NCBI GenBank assembly: GCA_964586315.1
Contig: CAZPHE010000001.1
Location: 1 to 64,000, forward strand
Length of the DNA stretch: 64,000 nucleotides
Reading direction: 5' to 3'
Origin: CAZEER01 sp964586315
GTDB lineage: Bacteria; Fidelibacterota; Marinisomatia; Marinisomatales; UBA1611
The notes below the pieces were generated by a model. The model searched no databases. It had not been told where the DNA came from and worked only from the letters and a program-made list of their open reading frames with translations. Both the position numbers and the translations under genes were made by a program. Shown piece after piece: positions 9,559 through 18,391 of this stretch (position 1 is its first letter; each line of letters starts with the position of its first letter).

Positions 9559-10110
9559 ATGGGTTTTTTAAAAAACCAGCTCCTTATATCTATGCCACAT
9601 ATGCAAGACCCGATTTTTTCAAAATCCGTGATCTATATATGTGATCATAATGCTGAAGGAGCCATGGGTCTGATTATAAATAAAAAAATCAAATATTTGG
9701 ATAACAATCCATTATTTGAAAATATTTCTATTAATAAAAACCATTCTCCATTACTAAATGATCTTTTCTTAGGAGGTCCAGTTTTATTAGAAAACGGCAT
9801 TATTCTACATCATGCAAGATATAAAGCAAAAGATGCTCTTTCTATTTCAAAAACGATTTCCATTACAAATAAACAGAATGCTTTAAAAGATTTACAATAT
9901 AAGAAAACCATCCCATTTAAATTAATGTTAGGTCATTGTGGTTGGGCACCCCACCAACTTGAAAAAGAAATAGAAAATGGAGATTGGATTATGCAACATA
10001 CTACTGATGATTTTATTTTTAATATTCCCCCTGATCAATTATGGGAACAAGCTACAAATTCTATAGGTATTGATATGGGAACTTTTATAGGAAGTAGTGG
10101 AAAAACTTAA
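9559..10110 (+). CDS. UPF0301/AlgH (YqgE) family protein
   Basis: A 183-residue protein of the YqgE/AlgH family. It opens with FLKNQLLISMPHMQDPIFSKSVIYICDH, the N-terminal signature of the family, and continues with EGAMGLIINK, LGGPVLLENG and the LGHCGWAPHQLEKEIENGDW block. The biochemical function is unknown in the family; the name AlgH comes from a regulator in Pseudomonas, and I do not carry that role over here. It is divergent from uvrA across about 160 bases and has no clear Shine-Dalgarno sequence. Confidence 0.9.
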   Translation: MGFLKNQLLISMPHMQDPIFSKSVIYICDHNAEGAMGLIINKKIKYLDNNPLFENISINKNHSPLLNDLFLGGPVLLENGIILHHARYKAKDALSISKTISITNKQNALKDLQYKKTIPFKLMLGHCGWAPHQLEKEIENGDWIMQHTTDDFIFNIPPDQLWEQATNSIGIDMGTFIGSSGKT

Positions 10111-10233
10111 AAATTACCTATCCCATGATTCCCATTTTGTATCGTACAATAATAAAAAACTAATTATCATTTAATTTATATAGATTTTCTACTTGATTTT
10201 CCTAAAGGCTAGCACAAAAATTACAGTCTAATT

Positions 10234-10617
10234 ATGATCAATTTTATATCACGTCATAAGAATTTAATGTTGCTAGTCTACCTTTTATTTATTTTGGGCA
10301 GCTGTGGCAGAGAAGATCCGGCAAGACATCTAAACCTTGGTAATTGGTATCTGCAGAGAGGTTTATTAGATGAGGCAATCATGGAATATAGAGAAGTCTC
10401 TCGCTTGTTTTCGGGAGACCAAAGCAAATTAAAACGAGATGAATTCCATTTACTAGGGACTGCACATCTTAAACTTGCAATCGCTTATACTAAAAAAGGT
10501 TGGTGGGAATATGCACTTAATGAAGCAAAGCGTAGTTTTGATATTATTCCTAATAAAGATTGCCATGAATTAATTACTTTGATCGAAGAAAAGCTTTCTA
10601 AAAACATAGATTCATAA
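10234..10617 (+). CDS. Small TPR-like lipoprotein
   Basis: A 127-residue exported protein. The N-terminal hydrophobic segment ends in a clean lipobox, LGSC near residues 21-24, so the mature protein should be lipid-anchored. The rest is helical and looks like one or two tetratricopeptide repeats: LNLGNWYLQRGLLDEAIMEYREV and then a LAIAYTKKGWWEYALNEAKRS unit. Such proteins usually act as scaffolds in envelope complexes; no partner can be named. It stands alone between algH and the convergent enoyl reductase gene. Confidence 0.75.
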   Translation: MINFISRHKNLMLLVYLLFILGSCGREDPARHLNLGNWYLQRGLLDEAIMEYREVSRLFSGDQSKLKRDEFHLLGTAHLKLAIAYTKKGWWEYALNEAKRSFDIIPNKDCHELITLIEEKLSKNIDS

Positions 10618-10641
10618 AAATATTTAATTTATTCTATAGTT

Positions 10642-11424
10642 CTAAAAACTTCCAGATCTCGATTCCCCACCATCACAATATATGATCGAACAATTAATAA
10701 AATCTGCTTCAGGTTTTAATAACATTGAAATTGTGTTAGCAACATCTTCAGGTCTAGTTGTTCTACCTATAGGATTTCTTTTTTTCGTATTGGTCACCCA
10801 TGCTTCCCAATTTTCAGTGATTTTTGTCAGCGCTCTCGTTGGTGTAACCCCCGCTTGAACAGCATTGGCAGTTATTCCATCCTTACCTAATTCCCAACCA
10901 ATTTGCCTGATAATCGCTTCCATAGCTACTTTAGCTACACTTACTGGTCCATACCCTTCCATGGCTAAATAGTTACCCTCACTAGTTAAACCAATTATTC
11001 TTGAACCTTGAGATATTAACTCTTCACTATAAAGTTTTTGAGTCCAATATAATAAAGAATTCGCCATAACATGCACAGTCATATCCATCTGCCGTTGAGT
11101 TACGGGTTTTTCGCCAAAAAAATTGGTTGTTGTACCAAAAGCAATCGAATGTAACAATAACTTAATTGGTTTATTAGATGTGATTTGTTTTATTTCAGGA
11201 ATATATTCTTCTATTGTGTCTAAAGAAGCCGCATTTTTATTGAAATAGTGACAACGTCCTGCGGTTATTGAATAAATTTCTGCAATTGTTTCTGAAGCAA
11301 TTTTTTTTGTTTCACCACGATCAAAATGAAATGCAATAATACCATACCCATCTTTTGCTAAACGTTTTGCTGTAGCTGCTCCATGTCCTGTAGATCCACC
11401 TAGCAATAATACCCAATCAGACAT
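10642..11424 (-). CDS. Enoyl-ACP reductase-like short-chain dehydrogenase (FabI/FabL type)
   Basis: A 260-residue short-chain dehydrogenase/reductase. The N-terminal GGSTGHGAATAKRLA is the NAD(P)-binding glycine motif, and LLHSIAFG matches the position of the FabI LVHSIAFA block. The catalytic tyrosine and lysine are in YGPVSVAK, six residues apart, which is the spacing of FabI and FabL enoyl-ACP reductases rather than the three-residue spacing of ordinary SDRs. It should therefore reduce enoyl-ACP in fatty acid elongation, most like FabL, although a different SDR role is possible. The divergent neighbour is fabA, which supports fatty acid synthesis. GGAG lies six bases before the ATG. Confidence 0.75.
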   Translation of the reverse strand: MSDWVLLLGGSTGHGAATAKRLAKDGYGIIAFHFDRGETKKIASETIAEIYSITAGRCHYFNKNAASLDTIEEYIPEIKQITSNKPIKLLLHSIAFGTTTNFFGEKPVTQRQMDMTVHVMANSLLYWTQKLYSEELISQGSRIIGLTSEGNYLAMEGYGPVSVAKVAMEAIIRQIGWELGKDGITANAVQAGVTPTRALTKITENWEAWVTNTKKRNPIGRTTRPEDVANTISMLLKPEADFINCSIIYCDGGESRSGSF

Positions 11425-11541
11425 ATTATTCTCCTAAATCTAAATCACAATTTACCAGATTATTATTTATATAGAACATTAAATGTAAGTTTATAATATG
11501 GTATTTATTTTGTACTCTCCGCCATTAAAATTTTAAATATT

Positions 11542-12093
11542 ATGATTCAGAAAAACAGTTATTCAAAAGAAGATTTAATTAAAAGCGCCAATGGAGCCTT
11601 ATTCGGGGAAAAAACAGGTCGCCTACCTTTACCACCAATGTTAATGGTAGATCGAATAAACGAGATAAATGATAATGGAGGAAAATATAATAAAGGTGAA
11701 ATTCTTGCTGAACTTGGAATAAATCAAAAAAATTGGTTTTTTCATTGCCATTTTCAACACGACCCTGTTATGCCAGGTTGTCTTGGGCTTGATGGTATGT
11801 GGCAACTTGTAGGTTTTTATTTAACATGGATTGGAGGAATAGGACGAGGGCGAGCTCTAGGTGTTGGAGATGTAAAGTTCAAAGGACAAATTCGACCATA
11901 TCATAAAAAAATAATTTATAAAATAAATATTAAAAAAATTTTAGATAGAAATAATCAATTTATGATTTGGGCTGATGGAACATTATCAACTGAAAAAAAC
12001 AAAACTATCTATTTTGCAAAAAATCTACAAGTAGGTTTATTCAAAAATTTAACATATGATTTTGGTGGAGATCCATCACAGGATACTTTTTAA
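11542..12093 (+). CDS. fabA: 3-hydroxydecanoyl-ACP dehydratase/isomerase (FabA)
   Basis: Dehydrates 3-hydroxyacyl-ACP and isomerises trans-2- to cis-3-decenoyl-ACP, the branch point of oxygen-independent unsaturated fatty acid synthesis. The protein is 183 residues. The active-site histidine is His70 in FFHCHFQHDPVMPG and the aspartate is Asp84 in CLGLDGMWQLVGFY, the same numbering as the E. coli enzyme. GRALGVGDVKFKGQ and the C-terminal KNLQVGLF also match FabA rather than FabZ. It is divergent from the enoyl-ACP reductase-like gene and is followed eight bases later by ychF. No fabB is in the window. Confidence 0.95.
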   Translation: MIQKNSYSKEDLIKSANGALFGEKTGRLPLPPMLMVDRINEINDNGGKYNKGEILAELGINQKNWFFHCHFQHDPVMPGCLGLDGMWQLVGFYLTWIGGIGRGRALGVGDVKFKGQIRPYHKKIIYKINIKKILDRNNQFMIWADGTLSTEKNKTIYFAKNLQVGLFKNLTYDFGGDPSQDTF

Positions 12094-12101
12094 AATAACT
12101 A

Positions 12102-13202
12102 ATGCCCTTACAATGTGGAATTATAGGTTTGCCTAATGTAGGAAAATCTACTCTATTTAATGCCCTAACAAAATCTAGCGTCCCAGCAGAAAATTACCCG
12201 TTTTGCACTATAGAGCCGCATATTGGAATTGTATCATTACCAGATGCTCGATTAGAAAAATTAAAAACCATTTATAATCCAAAAAAAGTCATTCCATCAT
12301 CTGTGGAGTTTATTGATATCGCAGGTCTTGTAAAAGGAGCAAGCCAAGGGGATGGATTAGGCAATCAGTTTTTAGCGCAGATTCGACAAACATCCGCTAT
12401 TTTACATGTTGTAAGATGTTTCGATAGTAAAAAAATAAATCATGTTGATGGATTTACTGATCCCATTAGGGATGTGGAAACAATCGAAACAGAATTATTA
12501 CTTTCTGATCTTGACACATTAGAAAAACAAAAACAAAAACTGGGAAAGGTTGCAAAATCGGACAATAAAGAAGCAAAAATAAATTTATCATTAATAGATG
12601 CACTAATAAAGCATTGCTCAGATGGAAATAAAGCCCAAACTATTTCAATAGATGAAAAATTAAAAGATTTTAAAAAATCACTTTGTCTTCTTACTGATAA
12701 ACCTATTTTATATATTGCTAATATAGAGGAATCTGATATTTCTAAACGGGGAAAAAATCCTTATTTAGATGCCTTAAAAGACCTAGCATCCAAGCAAGGA
12801 AATTATATAATTAGTTTATGTGTTGCTCTGGAACAAGAAATAGCGAATGTTGATAATAAAGAAAAATTATTATTTTTATCAGAATATAACCTAAAAGAAC
12901 CTGGTTTAAACAAAGTAATACGATTGAGCTTGGACCTTCTTGGCTTACAAACTTTTTTTACTTGTGGTAAAAAAGAACTTAAATCTTGGACAATTTTAAA
13001 GGGAATAACCGCACCACAAGCAGCAGGTATAATTCATTCAGATTTTGAAAGAGGATTTATAAAAGCAGAAGTGTTTCATTACAATGAAATAATTAAATAT
13101 GGTAATGAAAAAGCTCTACGCGATCTTGGCTTAATCAGACAAGAAGGGAAAAACTATCATATTAAAGATGGAGATTGTATTTTTTTTAAATTCAATGTTT
13201 AG
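12102..13202 (+). CDS. ychF: Ribosome-binding ATPase/GTPase YchF
   Basis: Obg-family nucleotide hydrolase of 366 residues, the standard YchF length. It has the P loop GLPNVGKSTLFNALT at residues 8-22, ENYPFCTIEPHIG, the G3 block DIAGLVKGASQGDGLGNQFL, an inserted coiled-coil region near residues 135-200, and a C-terminal TGS domain with TFFTCGKKELKSWTI and HSDFERGFIKAEV. Family members bind ribosomes and prefer ATP to GTP. The gene begins eight bases after fabA and ends 10 bases from the convergent membrane-protein gene. Confidence 0.96.
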   Translation: MPLQCGIIGLPNVGKSTLFNALTKSSVPAENYPFCTIEPHIGIVSLPDARLEKLKTIYNPKKVIPSSVEFIDIAGLVKGASQGDGLGNQFLAQIRQTSAILHVVRCFDSKKINHVDGFTDPIRDVETIETELLLSDLDTLEKQKQKLGKVAKSDNKEAKINLSLIDALIKHCSDGNKAQTISIDEKLKDFKKSLCLLTDKPILYIANIEESDISKRGKNPYLDALKDLASKQGNYIISLCVALEQEIANVDNKEKLLFLSEYNLKEPGLNKVIRLSLDLLGLQTFFTCGKKELKSWTILKGITAPQAAGIIHSDFERGFIKAEVFHYNEIIKYGNEKALRDLGLIRQEGKNYHIKDGDCIFFKFNV

Positions 13203-13212
13203 CAATTAAAAT

Positions 13213-13896
13213 TTAATCTTCATCTTCTTCGTAATCATAATCATCCCAGTCATCTTCGTATTCATATTCATCATCGTCATCATCACCATAATAATAATCA
13301 GGTGGGTAAGAAAAATAGGGATTATTTGTCATTAAATACGGGTCATAAGGAGTTTGGGATGATGGTAATTGCTGTACGTTATTTTTCTTATTAACTGTAT
13401 GATCATCTTGTTTTACAACAATAATCTTTGGTTCTTCATTAACGTTATCTTTTCCTGAACTTTGAGCCTTGTTAATCGCATTCATTACAAGCTTTCGGTC
13501 ATCATCAGACAATCCTCCACCGCCTATTTTTGAAGTCACTAAAGAAGTTTGTTGATTCCGAAAATTTAGTCCTGTTAATACAGCAAAAAATAATATAACC
13601 AAAGAAAAGACTAAACCTTCTATTTGCAACATAAACCCACCATGAAGATGCTGGTCAACTCCAAAACCTAAAAAAATACCCAATGATAACATGATTCCAA
13701 ATAAAATAATCATATTGCCCATTTGTTTAGGCATATGAGCTTCCATAACAAGCATATATAAAAACCATACAAGAATGCCTGCAATAGCAATTACAATGCT
13801 GGCGAGAGTTTCCTCCATTACAATGGTTATGAAAAAACCTACTACGCCGGCTGCTGGAATAATATATCCAACACCGGATTTAATGTCATTAGACAT
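13213..13896 (-). CDS. Membrane protein with acidic tyrosine-rich tail, unknown function
   Basis: Not recognised. The 227-residue protein has four predicted membrane helices within the first 110 residues (about 8-24, 28-50, 57-76 and 87-107), then a soluble region of about 60 residues including a SDDDRKLVMNAINKAQ helix, then a proline/tyrosine stretch and a C-terminal tail made almost entirely of Asp, Glu and Tyr (from about residue 200). The tail is encoded by low-complexity TCA/TCT-rich DNA at 13213-13300. GAGGT lies about nine bases before the ATG. It is convergent with ychF and divergent from the Gfo/Idh gene. Confidence 0.75.
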   Translation of the reverse strand: MSNDIKSGVGYIIPAAGVVGFFITIVMEETLASIVIAIAGILVWFLYMLVMEAHMPKQMGNMIILFGIMLSLGIFLGFGVDQHLHGGFMLQIEGLVFSLVILFFAVLTGLNFRNQQTSLVTSKIGGGGLSDDDRKLVMNAINKAQSSGKDNVNEEPKIIVVKQDDHTVNKKNNVQQLPSSQTPYDPYLMTNNPYFSYPPDYYYGDDDDDEYEYEDDWDDYDYEEDED

Positions 13897-14038
13897 AATG
13901 AAATACCTCGAATTACACTATAAATTGCTGTTTGTTATTATTAAAAGCAAGATTTTTTCGTTATTCAATTCTATATGTGTTTTATGATCTATAATCTAAC
14001 ATTTCAATTATGTAATTTTAGATTAAAATAATATAATT

Positions 14039-15019
14039 ATGCCTGTTAAAATTGCAGTAATTGGTGTTGGACATTTAGGGAGACACCATGTAAAACACTA
14101 TAAAAAATTAAAAAATACTAACCTTATAGGTATTTACGATAAAGATAAAAAACGTGGTAATCAAATAGGAACTGAATTTGGTGTGAAACTGTTTGATAGT
14201 TTAAAAACATTAGTTAAAAAAGTGGATGCAGTTTCAATTGTAACGCCAACACCTTACCATGGAGAAATCGCTGAATTTTGTATTAAAAATAATAAACATG
14301 TGTTTATTGAAAAACCTATAACTGAAAAATTAGAACAAGCGGATTATATTATAAAACTAGCTAAAGAAAATTCAATTATTATTCAAGTCGGACATATTGA
14401 AAGATTAAATCCCGCTCTTATTGCTTTAAAAGGTTACCCAATAAAACCCAAGTTTATAGAAATTCAAAGATTAGCTCCATACACAATTCGAGGAACAGAC
14501 GTTCCCGTAGTTTTGGATAAAATGATTCATGATATTGATATTATTTTATCCCTTGTAAACTCCAATGTACAATCAATCCAAGCAACTGGATTATCAATTC
14601 TTACACGTTCTGTAGATATCGCACATGCTCGGCTACGATTCAAAAATGGTACGGTGGCGAGTATTATGTCCAGTCGAATCTCCCAATTTGATGTTAGAAA
14701 AGTAAAAATTTTCCAAAAAAATCTATATGCTACATTAGATTTATTAAAAGGTCTAACAGAAATATATAAAATAGAAAGAAATACAGAACATCATTCTAGA
14801 GCACAAAAGGTCAAACCATTTAATTACCAAGGAAACAAACAATTTATTACATATGAAAAACCAACAATAAAAAAGCATGATCCTCTTAAAACAGAATTAT
14901 TTAACTTTGTTCAATCTGTCCAAGGCCTGGAAACTCCTATCGTTTCAGGGAATGCCGGAAGAGAAGCCTTAGCTGTAGCTTTAGAAATTCAAAAAATGAT
15001 TATTAAAGATATTAACTGA
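14039..15019 (+). CDS. Gfo/Idh/MocA-family sugar-nucleotide oxidoreductase, lipid A-linked
   Basis: A 326-residue NAD(P)-dependent oxidoreductase. The N-terminal Rossmann motif is GVGHLGRHH, and HVFIEKPIT carries the EKP motif of the family. VGHIERLNPA and a C-terminal alpha/beta substrate domain follow. It is translationally coupled to the next gene (ATGA) and lies just upstream of lpxB, the DUF374 acyltransferase and lpxK. In several Gram-negatives a related dehydrogenase in the lipid A cluster (GnnA) oxidises UDP-GlcNAc at C3 to allow amide-linked acyl chains. That role is inferred from position only, as no partner aminotransferase is seen here. Confidence 0.85.
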   Translation: MPVKIAVIGVGHLGRHHVKHYKKLKNTNLIGIYDKDKKRGNQIGTEFGVKLFDSLKTLVKKVDAVSIVTPTPYHGEIAEFCIKNNKHVFIEKPITEKLEQADYIIKLAKENSIIIQVGHIERLNPALIALKGYPIKPKFIEIQRLAPYTIRGTDVPVVLDKMIHDIDIILSLVNSNVQSIQATGLSILTRSVDIAHARLRFKNGTVASIMSSRISQFDVRKVKIFQKNLYATLDLLKGLTEIYKIERNTEHHSRAQKVKPFNYQGNKQFITYEKPTIKKHDPLKTELFNFVQSVQGLETPIVSGNAGREALAVALEIQKMIIKDIN

Positions 15020-15597
15020 TGAATCTCGGTTTATTTTTATTTTCAAATCGTAGTTATACTCCTATTCCATTTGTAATTGCCTTACTTTATCAATCAGAAC
15101 AAACAAAATTATTTTTATTATATGGTCTGATGTTAATTATCATTGGTGAAATCATCCGGGTATATGCAGTTAAATACGCTGGTGCCCCGACCAGAACAAG
15201 AAAAGTTGGTGCGCCTTCATTATGTACTTCGGGTCCTTATGCGAGGACACGTAATCCATTATATTTAGCTAATATGATTATTTATTTGGGAATAGTGTTT
15301 TTTAGTGGTGGGCCTTATATGTGGCAATTATTTATAATTGTTATGTTATTTTTCAGTTTCCAATATTCATTGATTGTTTCTCTTGAAGAAGAAAAACTTT
15401 TGGAACTTTTTGGTGCAAAATACAATGAATATCGACAAAATGTACCAATACTTTTCCCGCGGTTAACACCATGGAGTGGAAATGATAATAAAATTCCTTT
15501 ATCAATTAAACAAACATTAATTACAGAAAAACGAACACTTCAAAATTTATTTTTAATTACTCTTATTATTTTTGGTAAATCAATATTAATTCATTAA
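15019..15597 (+). CDS. ICMT/PEMT-like integral membrane methyltransferase
   Basis: A 192-residue membrane protein with about five hydrophobic segments. The LCTSGPYARTRNPLYLANMI block is the hallmark of the isoprenylcysteine carboxyl methyltransferase/phospholipid methyltransferase fold, with S-adenosylmethionine contacts in the RNP region, and a conserved acidic-aromatic tail follows (EEEKLLELFGAKYNEYRQ). The substrate in bacteria is generally unknown; a lipid or isoprenoid is likely. The ATG overlaps the TGA of the oxidoreductase gene, placing it in the lipid A operon. Confidence 0.8.
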   Translation: MNLGLFLFSNRSYTPIPFVIALLYQSEQTKLFLLYGLMLIIIGEIIRVYAVKYAGAPTRTRKVGAPSLCTSGPYARTRNPLYLANMIIYLGIVFFSGGPYMWQLFIIVMLFFSFQYSLIVSLEEEKLLELFGAKYNEYRQNVPILFPRLTPWSGNDNKIPLSIKQTLITEKRTLQNLFLITLIIFGKSILIH

Positions 15598-15621
15598 TTA
15601 TAATCATCATCTCATTTTAAT

Positions 15622-16755
15622 ATGAAAAAAAAGGCTCTAAAGTTTTTTTTTATCGCCGGGGAGCCATCTGGTGATCTGCACGGAGAAAAACTAATAAATG
15701 CACTAAAAAAATTAATTCCACATTCTTTATTTTTTGGTTATGGAGGAGATAGAATGAAAAAAGCTGGAATGAATATTATTGAACATTCTGACAATTTAGC
15801 GTTTATGGGATTTTTCGAGATAATAAAACATTTACCTAAAATTTACCAATTGTTAAAAAAGACAGTAGATATTATATCATCTATAAAACCAGATCGAATT
15901 ATTTTAATAGATTATCCTGGATTTAACCTAAGAATTGCTAAAAGAATAGTTCACTTGAATATTCCAATTACCTATTTTATTCTACCACAAGCATGGGCTT
16001 GGAAAGAAAACAGAGTTAAAACTATGAAAAAAACATTAGATCAAGCTTTATCAATTTTCCCTTTTGAAAAAAATTGGTTTCAATCAAAAGGATTAACAGT
16101 TGAGTACATTGGTCATCCTTTTGTAGAAAATAATAAAATTTTTGAATCTTCAAAATCTTTTTATGGAAGGCATAATTTGAATTTTTCTTTTCCTATTTTA
16201 GTTTTACTTCCAGGTAGTAGACAACAAGAAATAGATAAACATTGGCCAGTATTTTTAAAAACCGTTAAAATTATTAAAACAAAATTTCCTAAGCTTCAAA
16301 TCATTGTTGGTAAAGCACCTAATGTACACTTAAATGAAATCCCAATTGATTTCGTAATTGAAAAAGAATCACGCAAAGCTATACTCTTTAGTACAGCAGC
16401 TATTGTTGCATCTGGAACAGCAACATTAGAATGTGCAGTTGAAAAAACTCCAATGGTTGTATGTTACAAATTATCTGGGTTTTCATGGTATATTGCTAAA
16501 TTATTAGTAAATGTAAAATTCTCTTCTATGGTCAATTTAATAGGGGATACAAAAATTGTTCCAGAACTTTTACAAGGCTCAATGACACCAGAAAATATTG
16601 CTAAAGAGATTATTCCATTATTAGATAAAAAATCAAATAGGAGAAATAAAATGACAGAACAACTAAAACAAATTATAGATCTACTTGGTGTGCCAGGTGT
16701 ATATGATAGGGCAGCAGTTGAAATTTTTAAAAAAACAAAGATCAATGTTAATTAA
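15622..16755 (+). CDS. lpxB: Lipid-A-disaccharide synthase (LpxB)
   Basis: Inner-membrane-associated GT19 glycosyltransferase that joins lipid X and UDP-2,3-diacylglucosamine to make the lipid A disaccharide. The protein is 377 residues. Family blocks are FFIAGEPSGDLHGEKLI at the N-terminus, GYGGDRM, AFMGFFEI, LIDYPGFNLR, a QAWAWKENR block, the YIGHPFVE motif, LLPGSRQQEI and the donor-binding ASGTATLECA. It ends 11 bases after the preferred start of the acyltransferase gene, so translation is likely coupled. Confidence 0.96.
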   Translation: MKKKALKFFFIAGEPSGDLHGEKLINALKKLIPHSLFFGYGGDRMKKAGMNIIEHSDNLAFMGFFEIIKHLPKIYQLLKKTVDIISSIKPDRIILIDYPGFNLRIAKRIVHLNIPITYFILPQAWAWKENRVKTMKKTLDQALSIFPFEKNWFQSKGLTVEYIGHPFVENNKIFESSKSFYGRHNLNFSFPILVLLPGSRQQEIDKHWPVFLKTVKIIKTKFPKLQIIVGKAPNVHLNEIPIDFVIEKESRKAILFSTAAIVASGTATLECAVEKTPMVVCYKLSGFSWYIAKLLVNVKFSSMVNLIGDTKIVPELLQGSMTPENIAKEIIPLLDKKSNRRNKMTEQLKQIIDLLGVPGVYDRAAVEIFKKTKINVN

Positions 16756-17401
16756 TAATTTTTTTTATAAAATAAAAGTTTTTTTTGGAAGTATAATATT
16801 AAAGTTGTTTTATATAACTAATAATCGAGATGTACGATATAGGGTTCATTACCAGAATATTCTTAAAAAGAATCAATCTGTTATTTTTTCAGTTTGGCAT
16901 GGACAATTGCTTTCAATTGTCTATGATCTTCGAAATCATCCAGTGCATGCAGTAGCTGGAACGCATAAAGATGCAGAATTTATTTCCCAAATAGCAACAA
17001 ATTGGGGATGGACAATGATAAGAGGATCAAGCAAAGAAAAAGGTAACGTTGCTTATAAAAAAATGCTAAAAATTTTAAAACAAAAACGTGCATTATTATT
17101 TATTACTCCAGATGGACCGACAGGTCCAGCAAGGATTCCAAAGGCTGGCATCATAAGAGCTGCAAAAGCTACAAATTCAGCTATTATTCCTATTAGTGCT
17201 CATTCTACAAGTAGATGGGGATTTACCAATTGGGATACCTTTTATTTAGAAAAACCCTTTGGAAAGATATATATAGAATATGGGAAACCATTATTTTTCG
17301 ATAGAATAGCAGATCAAGATAAATGTATCGAAGATTTAATAAAAGCAATGAATAAAGTTGAAAAAAATAATTTGTATTATGCAAAAAAAAATAAGCTTTA
17401 A
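16745..17401 (+). CDS. DUF374/lysophospholipid acyltransferase-family protein
   Basis: A 218-residue membrane-associated acyltransferase-like protein. It has a short N-terminal hydrophobic segment, then SVWHGQLLSIVYDLR, carrying the WHG form of the HX4D-like motif, then AGTHKDAEFIS, RGSSKEKG and the FITPDGPTGPARIPKAGII block typical of DUF374 proteins. I chose ATG at 16745 because a longer reading frame would run 70 bases into lpxB. Sandwiched between lpxB and lpxK, it is a good candidate for a late (secondary) acyltransferase of lipid A standing in for LpxL, but this is inferred from context. Confidence 0.8.
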   Translation: MLINNFFYKIKVFFGSIILKLFYITNNRDVRYRVHYQNILKKNQSVIFSVWHGQLLSIVYDLRNHPVHAVAGTHKDAEFISQIATNWGWTMIRGSSKEKGNVAYKKMLKILKQKRALLFITPDGPTGPARIPKAGIIRAAKATNSAIIPISAHSTSRWGFTNWDTFYLEKPFGKIYIEYGKPLFFDRIADQDKCIEDLIKAMNKVEKNNLYYAKKNKL

Positions 17402-18389
17402 AACATTTAAAGCAAGCCTTCTCTTTCCACTTGCCCTGCTCTATTCAGTGTTAATCTTTTGGCGTAATTTTTTTTATAAACACAACTTTTTTGTTACTAG
17501 AAAACTTCCACGTCCTGTGATTAGCATTGGAAATCTTACTGTAGGAGGAACAGGGAAAACTCCAATAGTTATGTATATATGTGAATTCCTCAAAAAAAGA
17601 GGATATAAAACATCAATAATTAGCAGAGGATATCAACGCAACACAAAAGGAACTTTTTTAGTGTCTAATGGAGATCATCCTCTTTCTACTTGGGAAGAAA
17701 CTGGCGATGAACCATATATGATGGCAAAAAAGCTTTGTAAAATTCCAATAGTAGTTGATGAAGACCGATATAGAGGTGGAATGTTTTTAATTAACAACTT
17801 TAATCCTGATATAATCGTTATAGATGATGGTTTTCAACATCGATCACTTTATCGAGATGTAGATATTGTGCTTATAAACGGCAATGATGAAATTCATGAG
17901 CATAAAGTACTGCCTTATGGATTGTTACGAGAACCCTGGCATTCTATAAAGCGTGCAGATGCAATCTTCATAACAAAAAACAAACCACAGCCATTTTTGA
18001 ATCGAAAAATTAAAAAAACATCCCTTCCTATATTTTATACAAAAATAAAATCATCAATTAAACCTAAAATTAACATAAAAAATAAAAAAGTTTTTTTATT
18101 CTGTGGCATAGCCGATCCTGAAACATTCAAGCAAATAGTTGTTAATTATGATTGTAATATTTGTGGCACCAAAATTTTTCCAGATCATTTTAATTATCCT
18201 AGAAAAGAAATTATTCATATCGAAAAAAAAGCTAAAGAGCTTGGGGTGGATTATATATTAACAACTGAAAAAGACTGGACAAAAATTGAAAATTTCGATC
18301 TAACTTTTTCTTTTATTGTTTTAGAACTTAGATTAGAAGTAATAGAAAAAGATCGTTTAAAAAAACTATTGAATCCTATTTTAATATGA
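17379..18389 (+). CDS. lpxK: Tetraacyldisaccharide 4'-kinase (LpxK)
   Basis: Membrane-anchored kinase that phosphorylates the 4' position of the lipid A disaccharide. From the ATG at 17379 it has 336 residues; a TTG at 17358 would add seven. It shows an N-terminal hydrophobic segment, VISIGNLTVGGTGKTP with the P loop, SRGYQR, VDEDRYRGG, the DDGFQHRSLYRDVDIVLIN block and a C-terminal TTEKDWTKI. It overlaps the preceding acyltransferase gene by 23 bases. It is the last gene of the lipid A run and abuts the convergent FG-GAP gene by two bases. Confidence 0.95.
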   Translation: MQKKISFKTFKASLLFPLALLYSVLIFWRNFFYKHNFFVTRKLPRPVISIGNLTVGGTGKTPIVMYICEFLKKRGYKTSIISRGYQRNTKGTFLVSNGDHPLSTWEETGDEPYMMAKKLCKIPIVVDEDRYRGGMFLINNFNPDIIVIDDGFQHRSLYRDVDIVLINGNDEIHEHKVLPYGLLREPWHSIKRADAIFITKNKPQPFLNRKIKKTSLPIFYTKIKSSIKPKINIKNKKVFLFCGIADPETFKQIVVNYDCNICGTKIFPDHFNYPRKEIIHIEKKAKELGVDYILTTEKDWTKIENFDLTFSFIVLELRLEVIEKDRLKKLLNPILI

Positions 18390-18391
18390 TG

